In this document: piece after piece, positions 7,785-16,200 of the stretch
Position numbering within the stretch: the stretch's first letter is position 1
Layout: each line of letters begins with the position of its first letter
Virus record (IMG/VR): IMGVR_UViG_3300007541_000260
Span: 1 to 22,008 of that record
Direction: 5' to 3' (one strand)
Origin: a virus
Length of the DNA: 22,008 nucleotides
The notes under the pieces: generated by a model
What the model was told of the DNA's origin: nothing
The model's database searches: none
The model's input: only the letters and a program-made list of their open reading frames with translations
Program-made: the position numbers and the translations under genes

Positions 7785-9242
7785 ATGGCAACAAAAATTG
7801 TAGATTTATCTACCCCTGCTGAGATTCTTAGTCCAGCAACGTCTAAAGTTACTCTAGCTAGTAACTATGTTAATTTCACTGCATCTGGTTTTGAGCAATG
7901 GGCTCAACAATATTTACCAGAGCTTTACGAAGCAGAAGTTGAACGATATGGTAATCGATCATTATCATCTTTCTTGCGTCTTGTTGGTGCTGAAATGCCT
8001 ATGAGCTCTGATCAAGTTATTTGGTCAGAACAAGGTCGTTTGCACATTAAGCTTGATGCTACTGTGAACGATGGTAGTGCTAATACTTTTACCCTAACTG
8101 CTGGTCACTCTCTACGAGTTGGTCAAACAGTTGCTATTAGTTTCACTGATGCCAGCTCTCCTGCTGCTTATACTGGAACTAAGGTTGGTAAAGGTTATGT
8201 TAGCGTCGTTGGTGCTACATCTGCTACTATCCTTCCTTACGAGTATGCTTCTTGGGATGCATTTGTAACCGTTGGTATCACACCAGCTATTACGGCTGAT
8301 GGAGACAGTGTTACTATGTTCGTTTACGGTTCTGAATTTGGAAAAGGAACAAACGGTATGGCTGAATCAATTCAACCAGAGTTTGAATCTTTTTCTAATA
8401 AACCAATTATCATTAAAGATAAGTTCGAAGTATCTGGTTCTGACGCCGCGCAAATTGGTTGGATTGAGGTTTCAGGTGAAGCTGGTCAATCTGGTTACAT
8501 GTGGTATATGAAGGCAGAAGGTGATACTAGGACTCGTTTCGAAGATTATCTTGAAATGTCTGTTGTTGAAGCAGTTAAGAAAGATACAGGTGCCGCTGCT
8601 ACAGTTGATGGTACAGAAGGTTTGTTTGCAGCTATTGAAAGCAGAGGTATTGTATCTGAAGGCTTTGGTGCTGCAAATGCTAATAGTCCAACTGCTGCTG
8701 AGTTCCAAGCATCTTTAGATAACATCTGTATCGAGCTTGATAAGCAAGGTGCTATTGAAGAAAACATGCTTTTCTTGAACCGCGCTGCTTCTCTTGCTAT
8801 TGATACTGGTCTTGCTTTGCTAAATGGTGGTTATGATAAGGGTACTTCTTACGGTGTTTTCCAAAACAGCGAAGATATGGCTCTTAACCTAGGCTTCTCT
8901 GGTTTCCGTAGAGGTTCTTACGATTTCTACAAAACAGATTGGAAATACTTGAATGATCAAACCACTCGAGGAGCGATCGGCGGTATTGAGGGTGTTTTAG
9001 TTCCAGCTGGTACAACTTCTGTGTACGATCAAATGATGGGTAAAAATATCCGTCGTCCATTCTTACACGTTCGTTACCGAGCTTCTGAAATGGATAACCG
9101 TAGAATGAAGTCTTGGGTTGTTGGATCTGTTGGAGCAAGCAATAGCGACCTAGATGCTATGGAAGTGCATTACTTGTCAGAGCGATGCCTTGTTACTCAA
9201 GCAGCTAACAACTTCATCTTGTTCAACGACACAGATGCATAG
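7785..9242 (+). CDS. Major capsid protein (HK97 fold)
   Basis: The main shell protein has 485 aa. It sits in the standard slot after portal and scaffold genes. Features include a conserved N-terminal segment (WAQQYLPELYEAEVERYGNR, 39-58), SDQVIWSEQGRLHI (75-88), a beta-rich stretch at about 90-185 likely to be an inserted surface domain, an E-loop-like segment with FSNKPIIIKDKFEVSGSD (203-220), the helical block TRTRFEDYLEMSVVEAV (248-264) and a C-terminal P-domain with RRPFLHVRYRASEMDNRRMK. These match remembered crAss-like and marine Bacteroidetes phage capsid proteins. Codon use differs sharply from neighbours: Ile is always ATT/ATC (no ATA) and Arg is 15 CGN against 4 AGR, as expected for the most abundant product. 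It is followed by a terminator-like hairpin. Confidence 0.85.
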   Translation: MATKIVDLSTPAEILSPATSKVTLASNYVNFTASGFEQWAQQYLPELYEAEVERYGNRSLSSFLRLVGAEMPMSSDQVIWSEQGRLHIKLDATVNDGSANTFTLTAGHSLRVGQTVAISFTDASSPAAYTGTKVGKGYVSVVGATSATILPYEYASWDAFVTVGITPAITADGDSVTMFVYGSEFGKGTNGMAESIQPEFESFSNKPIIIKDKFEVSGSDAAQIGWIEVSGEAGQSGYMWYMKAEGDTRTRFEDYLEMSVVEAVKKDTGAAATVDGTEGLFAAIESRGIVSEGFGAANANSPTAAEFQASLDNICIELDKQGAIEENMLFLNRAASLAIDTGLALLNGGYDKGTSYGVFQNSEDMALNLGFSGFRRGSYDFYKTDWKYLNDQTTRGAIGGIEGVLVPAGTTSVYDQMMGKNIRRPFLHVRYRASEMDNRRMKSWVVGSVGASNSDLDAMEVHYLSERCLVTQAANNFILFNDTDA

Positions 9243-9267
9243 TCTTTGTTAGATTAGTTTTTAAAAT

Positions 9268-9297
9268 AACTTGGGGTCATTAATTTGGCCCCAAGTT
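9268..9297 (+). terminator. Terminator-like hairpin after the capsid gene
   Basis: Arms aacttgggg (9268-9276) and ccccaagtt (9289-9297) pair perfectly over 9 bp; adding T9277-G9288 and C9278-G9287 gives 11 bp around the 8-nt loop attaattt. The following bases are T-rich (ttatattcttaatttt) without a clean T run, so termination may be partial. It lies 25 nt after the capsid stop and 30 nt before the next start. Confidence 0.7.
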
Positions 9298-9327
9298 TAT
9301 ATTCTTAATTTTAAATTTTATATTATC

Positions 9328-10071
9328 ATGTCAACATCTTTAGAAAAAAATTGGGTAGTTAAAGATAGGTTTTACTATCTAGTAGGAAATAAAAAACCAG
9401 TGGTTTATATGTTAAAAACAAAAAACATATACTGGTTTGACGAAGAAAAAGGATACGAGAGAGAGATTAAATACACAAAAAATCAAAGAACATTATTTGT
9501 AGATGAATTTACTGGTAATGGCGTTTTAGATCATGTGGCGTTTAGAGACGGTGTTCTTTTTGTGCCAAAAAACAAAGTAACATTACAAAAACTATTATCA
9601 ATATATCATCCTAGTAAAAACAAGGTTTATGTTGAGCAAGACAACGTTAAAGAAGCAGAAAATGATTTGTCATACTTAGAAATGGAAATCGATGCTTTAA
9701 ACGCTGCGAAAATGATGGACATCGATCAAGCAGAGGCTATTTTAAGAGTTGAGATTGGATCAGCGGTAAGTAAAATGACATCAAAAGAAATTAAACGAGA
9801 TGTTTTACTTATGGCTAGAAATAACCCAGAAACCTTCTTACAGCTAGCTAACGATGAAAACGTTGCAATTAGAAATATAGGTATTAAAGCCGTAGAGCAG
9901 GGTATCATAAAGTTAGCTGAAGATCAAAGAACGTTTAAGTGGGCAACAAATGGTAGAAAGTTGATGACAGTTCCATTTGATGAGAATCCATACTCAGCAC
10001 TCGCTGCTTGGTTCAAAACAGATGAAGGAGTAGAAGTATTTCAATCTATAGAAAAACGACTAAAAGAGTAG
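9328..10071 (+). CDS. Conserved protein of unknown function after the capsid gene (247 aa)
   Basis: The ATG at 9328 is chosen over a TTG at 9271, because the upstream part would read through the terminator hairpin. Residues 1-110 look beta-rich, with KDRFYYLVGNKKPVVYML, DEEKGYEREIKY and DGVLFVPKNKVTLQKLL followed by SIYHPSKNKVYVEQD. Residues 110-247 are helical, with ENDLSYLEMEIDALNAAKMM, MTSKEIKRDVLLMARNNPETFL and a closing PFDENPYSALAAWFKTDEGVEV. I remember similar two-part proteins downstream of capsid genes in marine phages, with no function known. The gene ends TAG TAA, a tandem stop. Its place between capsid and neck genes suggests a head-associated or neck role, which is inference. Confidence 0.72.
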   Translation: MSTSLEKNWVVKDRFYYLVGNKKPVVYMLKTKNIYWFDEEKGYEREIKYTKNQRTLFVDEFTGNGVLDHVAFRDGVLFVPKNKVTLQKLLSIYHPSKNKVYVEQDNVKEAENDLSYLEMEIDALNAAKMMDIDQAEAILRVEIGSAVSKMTSKEIKRDVLLMARNNPETFLQLANDENVAIRNIGIKAVEQGIIKLAEDQRTFKWATNGRKLMTVPFDENPYSALAAWFKTDEGVEVFQSIEKRLKE

Positions 10072-10084
10072 TAAATTATTAATC

Positions 10085-10124
10085 ATATCTTGATAGCGCC
10101 TCTCCTGGGGTGCTATCTTGATAT
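10085..10124 (+). promoter_or_regulatory. Long intergenic hairpin with a symmetric internal loop
   Basis: Bases 10085-10089 (ATATC) pair with 10120-10124 (GATAT), then a 2x2 TT/TT internal loop, then GATAGCGCC (10092-10100) pairs with GGTGCTATC (10109-10117) with one G-T pair. The apical loop is about 6-8 nt. A direct repeat TATCTTGATA occurs at 10086-10095 and 10114-10123 as part of the structure. No T tract follows; the next bases are A-rich and lead into the ATG at 10138. It may be a mRNA-processing or stability element, or a weak terminator. Confidence 0.6.
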
Positions 10125-10137
10125 AAAACATAAAAAA

Positions 10138-10767
10138 ATGGAACCAGAAAAAACATTTAAGTCTATTGACTCATACACAGGTGAAGAAAAAACTTGGGCT
10201 TCTTATGATGAATATATAGCTTCGTTTAAGAATAATAATTTCAGTAAGTTAGCTAGATCTGCGAACATGGAATTAATTAAGCATGAACCCACTGTTTCTG
10301 TTCCAACTACTTTTAATAGCGAATCATACGAAAAAAGTTTAAAATCAAGTTCTTATCAAGCTGGAGAAGGTAAGGAATCAACTAAAATGGCTGGAACAAT
10401 AACCAGCAAATCTTTAGATGAAGTAATAAAAGAAAAACAAAGTGGTATTACTGGTAATGTATTTTTTGACGCTGGTTTTGCTTTAGGTCAATTAAGAAAT
10501 CAAAAAGTACAAAATCTATCAAAAGAATATGGTAGTTTTCAAAATTACAAAGCATCTAAAAAACAAAAAAGAGATGAAGCGGTTATGAGAGGTATTGGAA
10601 AAGTTCAAACCGCTTTCAATATCGGTGAATACGGTAAATACACAAAAACTAAAAACAAGTTAGAAAAAAGGCAAAGTAAAAATCCGGCCTTAAATAAAAT
10701 GCAACCTATAAGCAATGTTTTTTTACCACAAACCTCGACTAACTCACTACCAAAAAGGTATAATTAA
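10138..10767 (+). CDS. Basic protein of unknown function (209 aa)
   Basis: The ATG at 10138 follows an acataaaaaa leader; a TTG at 10090 in the same frame lies within the hairpin and is rejected. The product is Lys/Ser-rich and basic, mostly without hydrophobic core segments. Residues 1-30 (SIDSYTGEEKTWASYDEYIA) are the most ordered-looking, 60-100 are Ser/Thr-rich and probably flexible, 103-125 (ITGNVFFDAGFALGQLRNQK) are apolar, and the C-terminal 80 residues are basic with many Lys pairs. I do not recognise a family. The gene is in the virion block and ends in tandem TAA codons 6 nt before the ring-type gene, so a minor virion or neck-assembly role is possible. Confidence 0.6.
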   Translation: MEPEKTFKSIDSYTGEEKTWASYDEYIASFKNNNFSKLARSANMELIKHEPTVSVPTTFNSESYEKSLKSSSYQAGEGKESTKMAGTITSKSLDEVIKEKQSGITGNVFFDAGFALGQLRNQKVQNLSKEYGSFQNYKASKKQKRDEAVMRGIGKVQTAFNIGEYGKYTKTKNKLEKRQSKNPALNKMQPISNVFLPQTSTNSLPKRYN

Positions 10768-10773
10768 TAAACT

Positions 10774-11826
10774 ATGGCAGTAAATGTAAACTCTGTTTAT
10801 ACTAAAGTTTTAGCTATATTAAACAAAGAACAAAGAGGTATAATGACGCCGTCTGAGTTCAATAGAATAGCACCAATAGTAGAATTAAGTATTGTAGATA
10901 AAACTTTTTATGAATTAAATAAAGCTTTAAACTACAAAGCAAGAGGAGCAGTAAGCCAAGGTGTGGCTGACACTACTAGTAAAATACAAGAAAAAATTGA
11001 CTCTTTGTTCAATGAATCAAGTATTACGTTTACTTCTGGAGCAGCTACTTTACCTGAAAACGTTTACAAAATCATAAATGTATTAAGCAGCGATAGGTTA
11101 ACAACATACGAAGAAATAAAAAGACACGAAATAAGTTATTTACTATCTTCTCCTTTAACAGCACCAACATCAAAGTTTCCCTGCTATTATCAAGGTCCTG
11201 CTGGTTCAGATGTATATACATTACCAACACCTCAAAACGGTAGTTCAGTATTAGTAAATTACGTTAAGAAACCAAGTGGAGCGAGATGGGGTTATACTAA
11301 AAACTCACAATATGGTAATGATATATATGATCAAAACACGTTTGTAGCTAATGGATTAGTTTTGAATAACGATTTAACCAGTTCAATTTTACCAACATCG
11401 ACATTTGGTGATGATGCCGACGCAGGAACAGTAACCGGTGTAATAGGTACAACGCCTGGATTTACAACAAGTGGTTCTGGTACTGGTGCATCTATCAATG
11501 TTACAACTACTGGATCCGCTGGTTCAGCCGTGGTTAGCTCTATAGTTGTTTTAAGTAGTGGAGATAATTTTCAACCTGGTGACACTATAACAATAGCTGC
11601 TAGTGCTTTACCAGGTAGTGGTACTGGTAATGTTGTGGTACAAGTTTCTAACTCTAGTTTATACAGATACTCCACACAAGGTTCAACTGATTTTGAGTTA
11701 CACTTATCGGAAGAACCAACGTTAATAATGGGTATACTTGCTTACGCTGGTGTTGTAATAAGAGATCCAAATATAACTACATTAGCGTCAAACATAATTC
11801 AGTCTAACGAAGTAATAAAACAATAA
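10774..11826 (+). CDS. Probable neck/ring (tail structural) protein with inserted beta domain
   Basis: The 350-aa protein starts MAVNVNSVYTKVLAILNKEQRG, followed by MTPSEFNRIAPIVELSI: a helical N-terminal unit I associate with a conserved structural protein next to the connector in crAss-like and marine phages. Residues 86-175 are beta-rich and the C-terminal 50 residues (TDFELHLSEEPTLIMGILAYAGVVIRD) return to that core. Between them, about 176-293, lies a Gly/Ser/Thr-rich stretch with a repeat-like pattern (GTGASINVTT, SIVVLSSGDNFQPGDTITI) typical of beta modules in marine phage fibres. I read this as an insertion into a ring protein. It is followed by TAA TAA ATG, with the connector gene in the same frame. 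The role as ring protein is inferred from position. Confidence 0.62.
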   Translation: MAVNVNSVYTKVLAILNKEQRGIMTPSEFNRIAPIVELSIVDKTFYELNKALNYKARGAVSQGVADTTSKIQEKIDSLFNESSITFTSGAATLPENVYKIINVLSSDRLTTYEEIKRHEISYLLSSPLTAPTSKFPCYYQGPAGSDVYTLPTPQNGSSVLVNYVKKPSGARWGYTKNSQYGNDIYDQNTFVANGLVLNNDLTSSILPTSTFGDDADAGTVTGVIGTTPGFTTSGSGTGASINVTTTGSAGSAVVSSIVVLSSGDNFQPGDTITIAASALPGSGTGNVVVQVSNSSLYRYSTQGSTDFELHLSEEPTLIMGILAYAGVVIRDPNITTLASNIIQSNEVIKQ

Positions 11827-11829
11827 TAA

Positions 11830-12927
11830 ATGGGTTTGTTAAAAGAAACAGCATCTCAGTATTACACTGGTATACAAGGATTTTTCGTTACATCAACTGG
11901 TCCTCAAACTATAACACTTACGTTTGATCCAGTACCAGAGGATAAATCTGATATTAGAGTATATGTTGATGGTGTAGAATTAAACACAGCTTTCTACTCT
12001 TATTCTAAGCCAACTGTATCTATTTCTTCTAGTGTAGCATCTGGTTCTAATATAGAGGTAAAAAGTATATTTCATAAAACTGGTAAATATCAATTTATAT
12101 CTATAGAAGATATAGTTAACAATTTTATGATAGCATACGTTGGCAATGGTAAGATTATTGATGATGTGAAAAGATCTGATGTGCTTTTTCATTGCAAAAG
12201 AGGTATTCAAGAGTTTTCTTATGATATATCTAGAGTTGAGAAAATTCAAGAAATAGAATTAGGTCCAACTTTAACAATGCCAATGCCTCAAGATTATGTA
12301 AACTATGTTAGATTATCTTGGGTCGATGCAAATGGGTTTGAGCATATCATATATCCATTTAGACATACCTCTAAACCTAATATACCTATACTACAAGCAA
12401 ATGATTACTCTTATTTATTTGACAACGAGGGTGATCTTCTTTTGGGTGATTCTATAACTGATACTAGATTCAGAGAGTCAGATTCTAATAACTTAGATGA
12501 TAATAGAACAAACGCTTATTTTTTAGGTCAAAACTACGAAACTGAAAGACAAGCTTTTCTTGGTGGTAGATATGGTTTAAACCCTGAAACAGCTTTCGAT
12601 ACAGGTGTTTTTTTGATCAACGAAGCTGAAGGAAAAATATCATTCAGTAGTAATTTATCTGGTAAAATCATTACACTAAAGTATATTTCAGATGGACTTG
12701 GTAGTGATGATGAAATGAAAGTTCATAAATTTGCTGAAGAAGCAATTTACAAGCATATAGCTTTAAATGTAATTTCATCAAAACTAAATGCACCTGAATA
12801 CTTAGTAAACAGATTTAAAAAAGAAAAAAGAGCAGCTGTACATAATGCAAAAATAAGATTATACAATCTTAAACAGCTAGAAATGACTCAAATAATGAGA
12901 AATAAGTCTAAACACATTAAACATTAA
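11830..12927 (+). CDS. Head-to-tail connector / ring protein (P22 gp4-like)
   Basis: The protein has 365 aa. The core begins near residue 92 with SIEDIVNNFMIAYVGNGKII, then VKRSDVLFHCKRGIQEFSYD (113-132), PMPQDYVNYVRLSWVD (151-166), NPETAFDTGVFLINEAEGKISFSS (251-274) and a helical end KFAEEAIYKHIALNVISSK to KIRLYNLKQLEMTQIMRNKSK. These blocks match my memory of the tail accessory/connector family of crAss-like and related podoviruses, which docks beneath the portal. Residues 1-90 are an extra beta domain (ITLTFDPVPEDKSDIRVYVDG) like N-terminal anchor domains of phage fibres. Its ATG follows two tandem TAA codons, and its own tandem TAA codons overlap the next start (TAATAATG). Confidence 0.7.
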   Translation: MGLLKETASQYYTGIQGFFVTSTGPQTITLTFDPVPEDKSDIRVYVDGVELNTAFYSYSKPTVSISSSVASGSNIEVKSIFHKTGKYQFISIEDIVNNFMIAYVGNGKIIDDVKRSDVLFHCKRGIQEFSYDISRVEKIQEIELGPTLTMPMPQDYVNYVRLSWVDANGFEHIIYPFRHTSKPNIPILQANDYSYLFDNEGDLLLGDSITDTRFRESDSNNLDDNRTNAYFLGQNYETERQAFLGGRYGLNPETAFDTGVFLINEAEGKISFSSNLSGKIITLKYISDGLGSDDEMKVHKFAEEAIYKHIALNVISSKLNAPEYLVNRFKKEKRAAVHNAKIRLYNLKQLEMTQIMRNKSKHIKH

Positions 12928-12929
12928 TA

Positions 12930-13259
12930 ATGGCTGAGATAAAAAATAATTTTTTAGGAGCTAAATTAAACAAAGATTTAGATAAAAGATTAGTACCTAA
13001 AAACGAGTATATTGATGCACAAAATGTTTCAATACAAGAGGCTGTTAGCAATGATGCTGGTTCAGCTACACCTTTGTTAGGTAGTATACTTAATTATAGC
13101 GAATCGCTTGGTTTTAATGAAAACACTGAAGTAATTGGATACTACGTTGATGAGCAAAAAAAAAGAGTTTATTGGTTTGTAACAGATGGTGAGCAATACT
13201 CTAAAGGTGGTACAATTACGAAACCAGATACACCTGTAATATCACTTCCTGTATCATAA
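12930..13259 (+). CDS. N-terminal part of tail stabilisation ('muzzle', P22 gp10-like) protein, encoded separately
   Basis: The 109-aa protein starts AEIKNNFLGAKLNKDLDKRLVPKNEYIDAQNVSIQ, a classic opening of tail-stabilisation (P22 gp10-like) and related needle/muzzle proteins: 'G.LNKDLDERLVP.NEYIDA.N'. It continues with TEVIGYYVDEQKKRVYWFVTDG, the next blade-like strand pair of that family. It then ends early after a short Thr/Pro-rich tail (TKPDTPVISLPVS). The following gene seems to continue the same family. Both the stop at 13257 and another stop in the following gene's frame at 13261 lie between them, so a single-base frameshift cannot join the two. A truncated or separately folded module is the reading. 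The leader overlaps the previous gene's tandem stop. Confidence 0.72.
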   Translation: MAEIKNNFLGAKLNKDLDKRLVPKNEYIDAQNVSIQEAVSNDAGSATPLLGSILNYSESLGFNENTEVIGYYVDEQKKRVYWFVTDGEQYSKGGTITKPDTPVISLPVS

Positions 13260-13269
13260 ATAAAATTAT

Positions 13270-16200
13270 ATGGCAGTACACAAGATAATTGCGCAAGATT
13301 TATCAGATGAAACCTCTGAACCAATAGTTATCGTAGAAGGTGATTTTTTAAACTTTTCAAAGAATCATTTGATAACAGGTGTTAATACTATAGAGGATTT
13401 ATTGTTTTGGGTTGATAACTATAACCAGCCAAGAAAAATAAACACTGATGTAGCTATTCAAGATCCCACTTATTATGATAATGAAGATAAAATATCTGTA
13501 GCTAAAGTAGCTCCATATAAAGCTCCTTTTATATATGAGCATGAAAACCTGTCTTCAGTAAGTATTGCTAGAACAATAGGTAGGAAAGATGACGGTGGTT
13601 TAGGAGCCGATGTTCAATCTGATTACTTAAAAGATAAATTTGTAAGGTTTTCATATAGATACAAGTTCGAAGATAACGAGTATTCTTTAATGGCTCCGTT
13701 TAGTCAAATAGTTTTTGAACCGTTAAACAATGGCGCTATAGCTAGCGATAATGGAAATACAAACGCTGATCCTAATAGGTATGGTATTGAAAATATCATT
13801 GATACCACTAGGGTTGAAATAATGCAAAACATTATCAATAGGGTTAAACTTAGAATACCATTACCAGATGAAAACGATAGATTAACAGCACAATCAAATA
13901 CGTTATCAACTGACTTTTTAACACCATCAAGTACAATAAGTATAAATGGTGCGAGTATACAACCAGGAACTTACATCGTAAAAGGTGGTGATTCAAGTGC
14001 TAAATCAGAAGGCATAACGCAATTCCACACAGATACTTTAGTAACAACGCCAGCTACTGGTCTTCAATTAAGAAGCGGTAAAATATCTGGTTCTTCTGGT
14101 GATAAAATAAATTTTGTACCAATGTGGCAAAACAAATTTGGTATAAAGTCAATAGAGATATTAATAAAAGAATCAGATGATCAAGCTGTAAGAGTTGTAG
14201 GTGAAATACCAGTTACTGATACAAGAGATTTTACTAGCATCGTAGATGTTTATCCATTTAAAACAAACAGTGGTGCATTAACATTACCTTTATGGAGATA
14301 TTGCTGTGTTTTTGATTTTAAGGCAGAAAGACCGTATAAGTCATTAACTGAGCAAGAAATGACTAGAATAAGTGACGATGTACCAAGAATAGCTCAAGCT
14401 CAAGAAGTTGTATCAAATAGAGTTGTTTATGGTAATTACTTAAAAGATTATGAGTACCCATTAGATGGAAGCGGTAATAAAGGTATAAACTATTATGTTT
14501 CTGAAAAAATAAAAGGAGATTTAGAGTATGATACAATAAACGCTGAAGAAGAAGATTGGGGTAACTTACAGCACAATGAACATGCTCATAGATATTCTTC
14601 TGTAAAACAAAGAAGAACATATCAAGTTGGTATAGTTTTATCAGATAGATGGGGTAGAAAGTCTCCTGTTATCCTTTCATCAATAAAAAACAAAGGTAGT
14701 ATATATGACGCCTCTGATACTATAACAATAGAGAACGATTCTGGTTTAACATCAGAAGCATCTCCAGTAAACTACTCAGTTGGTGGTCCTAGCGGTGGTT
14801 TTAGTTGGAGTGCTAATGTTGACGATATCATAGGAAGATGTTTATCTATAACTTTTAATGAGCAGAGAATATTACCAGCGTCACAGTGTTACCATCCAAC
14901 AGATAATATATTTGGTTGGTATTCTTATAAGATAGTTGTAAAACAAAGTCAACAAGAATACAACAACGTATATGTCTCGCATCCATTAACATTAATAGCT
15001 GATGATCCAGCTAGTCCAAGCTACATATCTTTATTTTCAGATAATATAAATAAAGTTCCTAGAAGTATACTAGAACAAGATGCTACTAAAAACTATGTAT
15101 CTGGCTCTGATATATTGTTATTCCCAAAAGTAGTGCAAACAGCTACAGATAATAGCACGGCATCTAGAATGTCTACATTACCTATGTTAATAGATGTTGT
15201 TTCAATAGGTACACAATCTGATTTTGACTATAACAACACTGGAGCTTTAGATAATTTTATATACAAACAAGAAAAAGGTCCTCTTTTAGGTGAAATATTA
15301 AACCTAACGGTTTATCAAGGTGTTGGTCACGATACAATAGCACCTATAGTGGATGTTAAGCAAGGATTAACAGTATTTGAAACTGAACCATTTGATTCTA
15401 AGTTAGATATTTACTACGAAACATCTACAACTGGTTTAATATCAGATTTGAACTATATACTAGCGGCATTACCTCCTTTGTCTATACCTATAGACGTGCA
15501 ATGGGATAATGTTAGTGGTAGAGTACATGAGGCCGCTGAGTCATATACTGGTGCTCTAGCTGACCCAGTTGAAGCAACAAAAGGTAATCCATCTAATACT
15601 TTAGAGTATGAGTTATTACATTTATATGATTATAATGGTGGACAAAGGGTTGACTACAAGAATGCCATAACATTAAATAGCTCAACAGGTGTTGTTACTA
15701 TAAAATCAGATGGTCCTGGTTTTTGTTTTAGAAACAATGGTTACGATGAGTACGAAATGGTCGTTAAGGTTTCAGAATATACACCAGCCGGTGAGTTTAC
15801 TGGGTCGTCAATAGAACCACTAATATTAAAAATAACAAACTCAATACCCACTATATCTCTTTATAGAGATTTATATCCAGCGTCTGGTGCTGAAACCGGC
15901 TCAAGCTCAACTGGTTTAATATCTTTTTTTGCTACTGATAATGAACCAGTTATTATACTTAATTCTAACAATGTAAAATATAACTACAACGGTTTATACT
16001 CTAACGGAGGTAGAAGAACTAGTGAAAAATATCAATATGTTGAGTTTGAGGTTACGTTCCCAGATGCACCACCAGAGGCTAGAGAATTTTTAGAAGACTC
16101 GTTTAAAATACAAGAAATAAATGGTTATTTTAATCTTGTAGCTACCGATGTTTGGGCTAAGACTACTAAAGAACAAAACGACGAGTATGGCGTAAATAAA

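Noticed and set aside
8272-9138. Overlapping frames on both strands inside the capsid gene
   Set aside because: They are by-products of the altered base composition of the capsid gene and show no plausible protein features.
9271-9327. Upstream TTG start for the 247-aa gene, adding 19 residues
   Set aside because: It would begin within the terminator stem; the ATG at 9328 fits the spacing and leader pattern.
10086-10123. Direct repeat TATCTTGATA as an attachment or transposon target site
   Set aside because: The repeat is explained by the hairpin arms, and there is no integrase or transposase nearby.
10090-10137. Upstream TTG start for the 209-aa gene, adding 16 residues
   Set aside because: The added part lies inside the long hairpin and has no conserved look; the ATG at 10138 has the usual A-rich leader.
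13240-13275. Programmed frameshift joining the 109-aa and 1198-aa genes
   Set aside because: Stops in both frames (13257-13259 and 13261-13263) close the overlap, so no simple +1 or -1 shift can join them.
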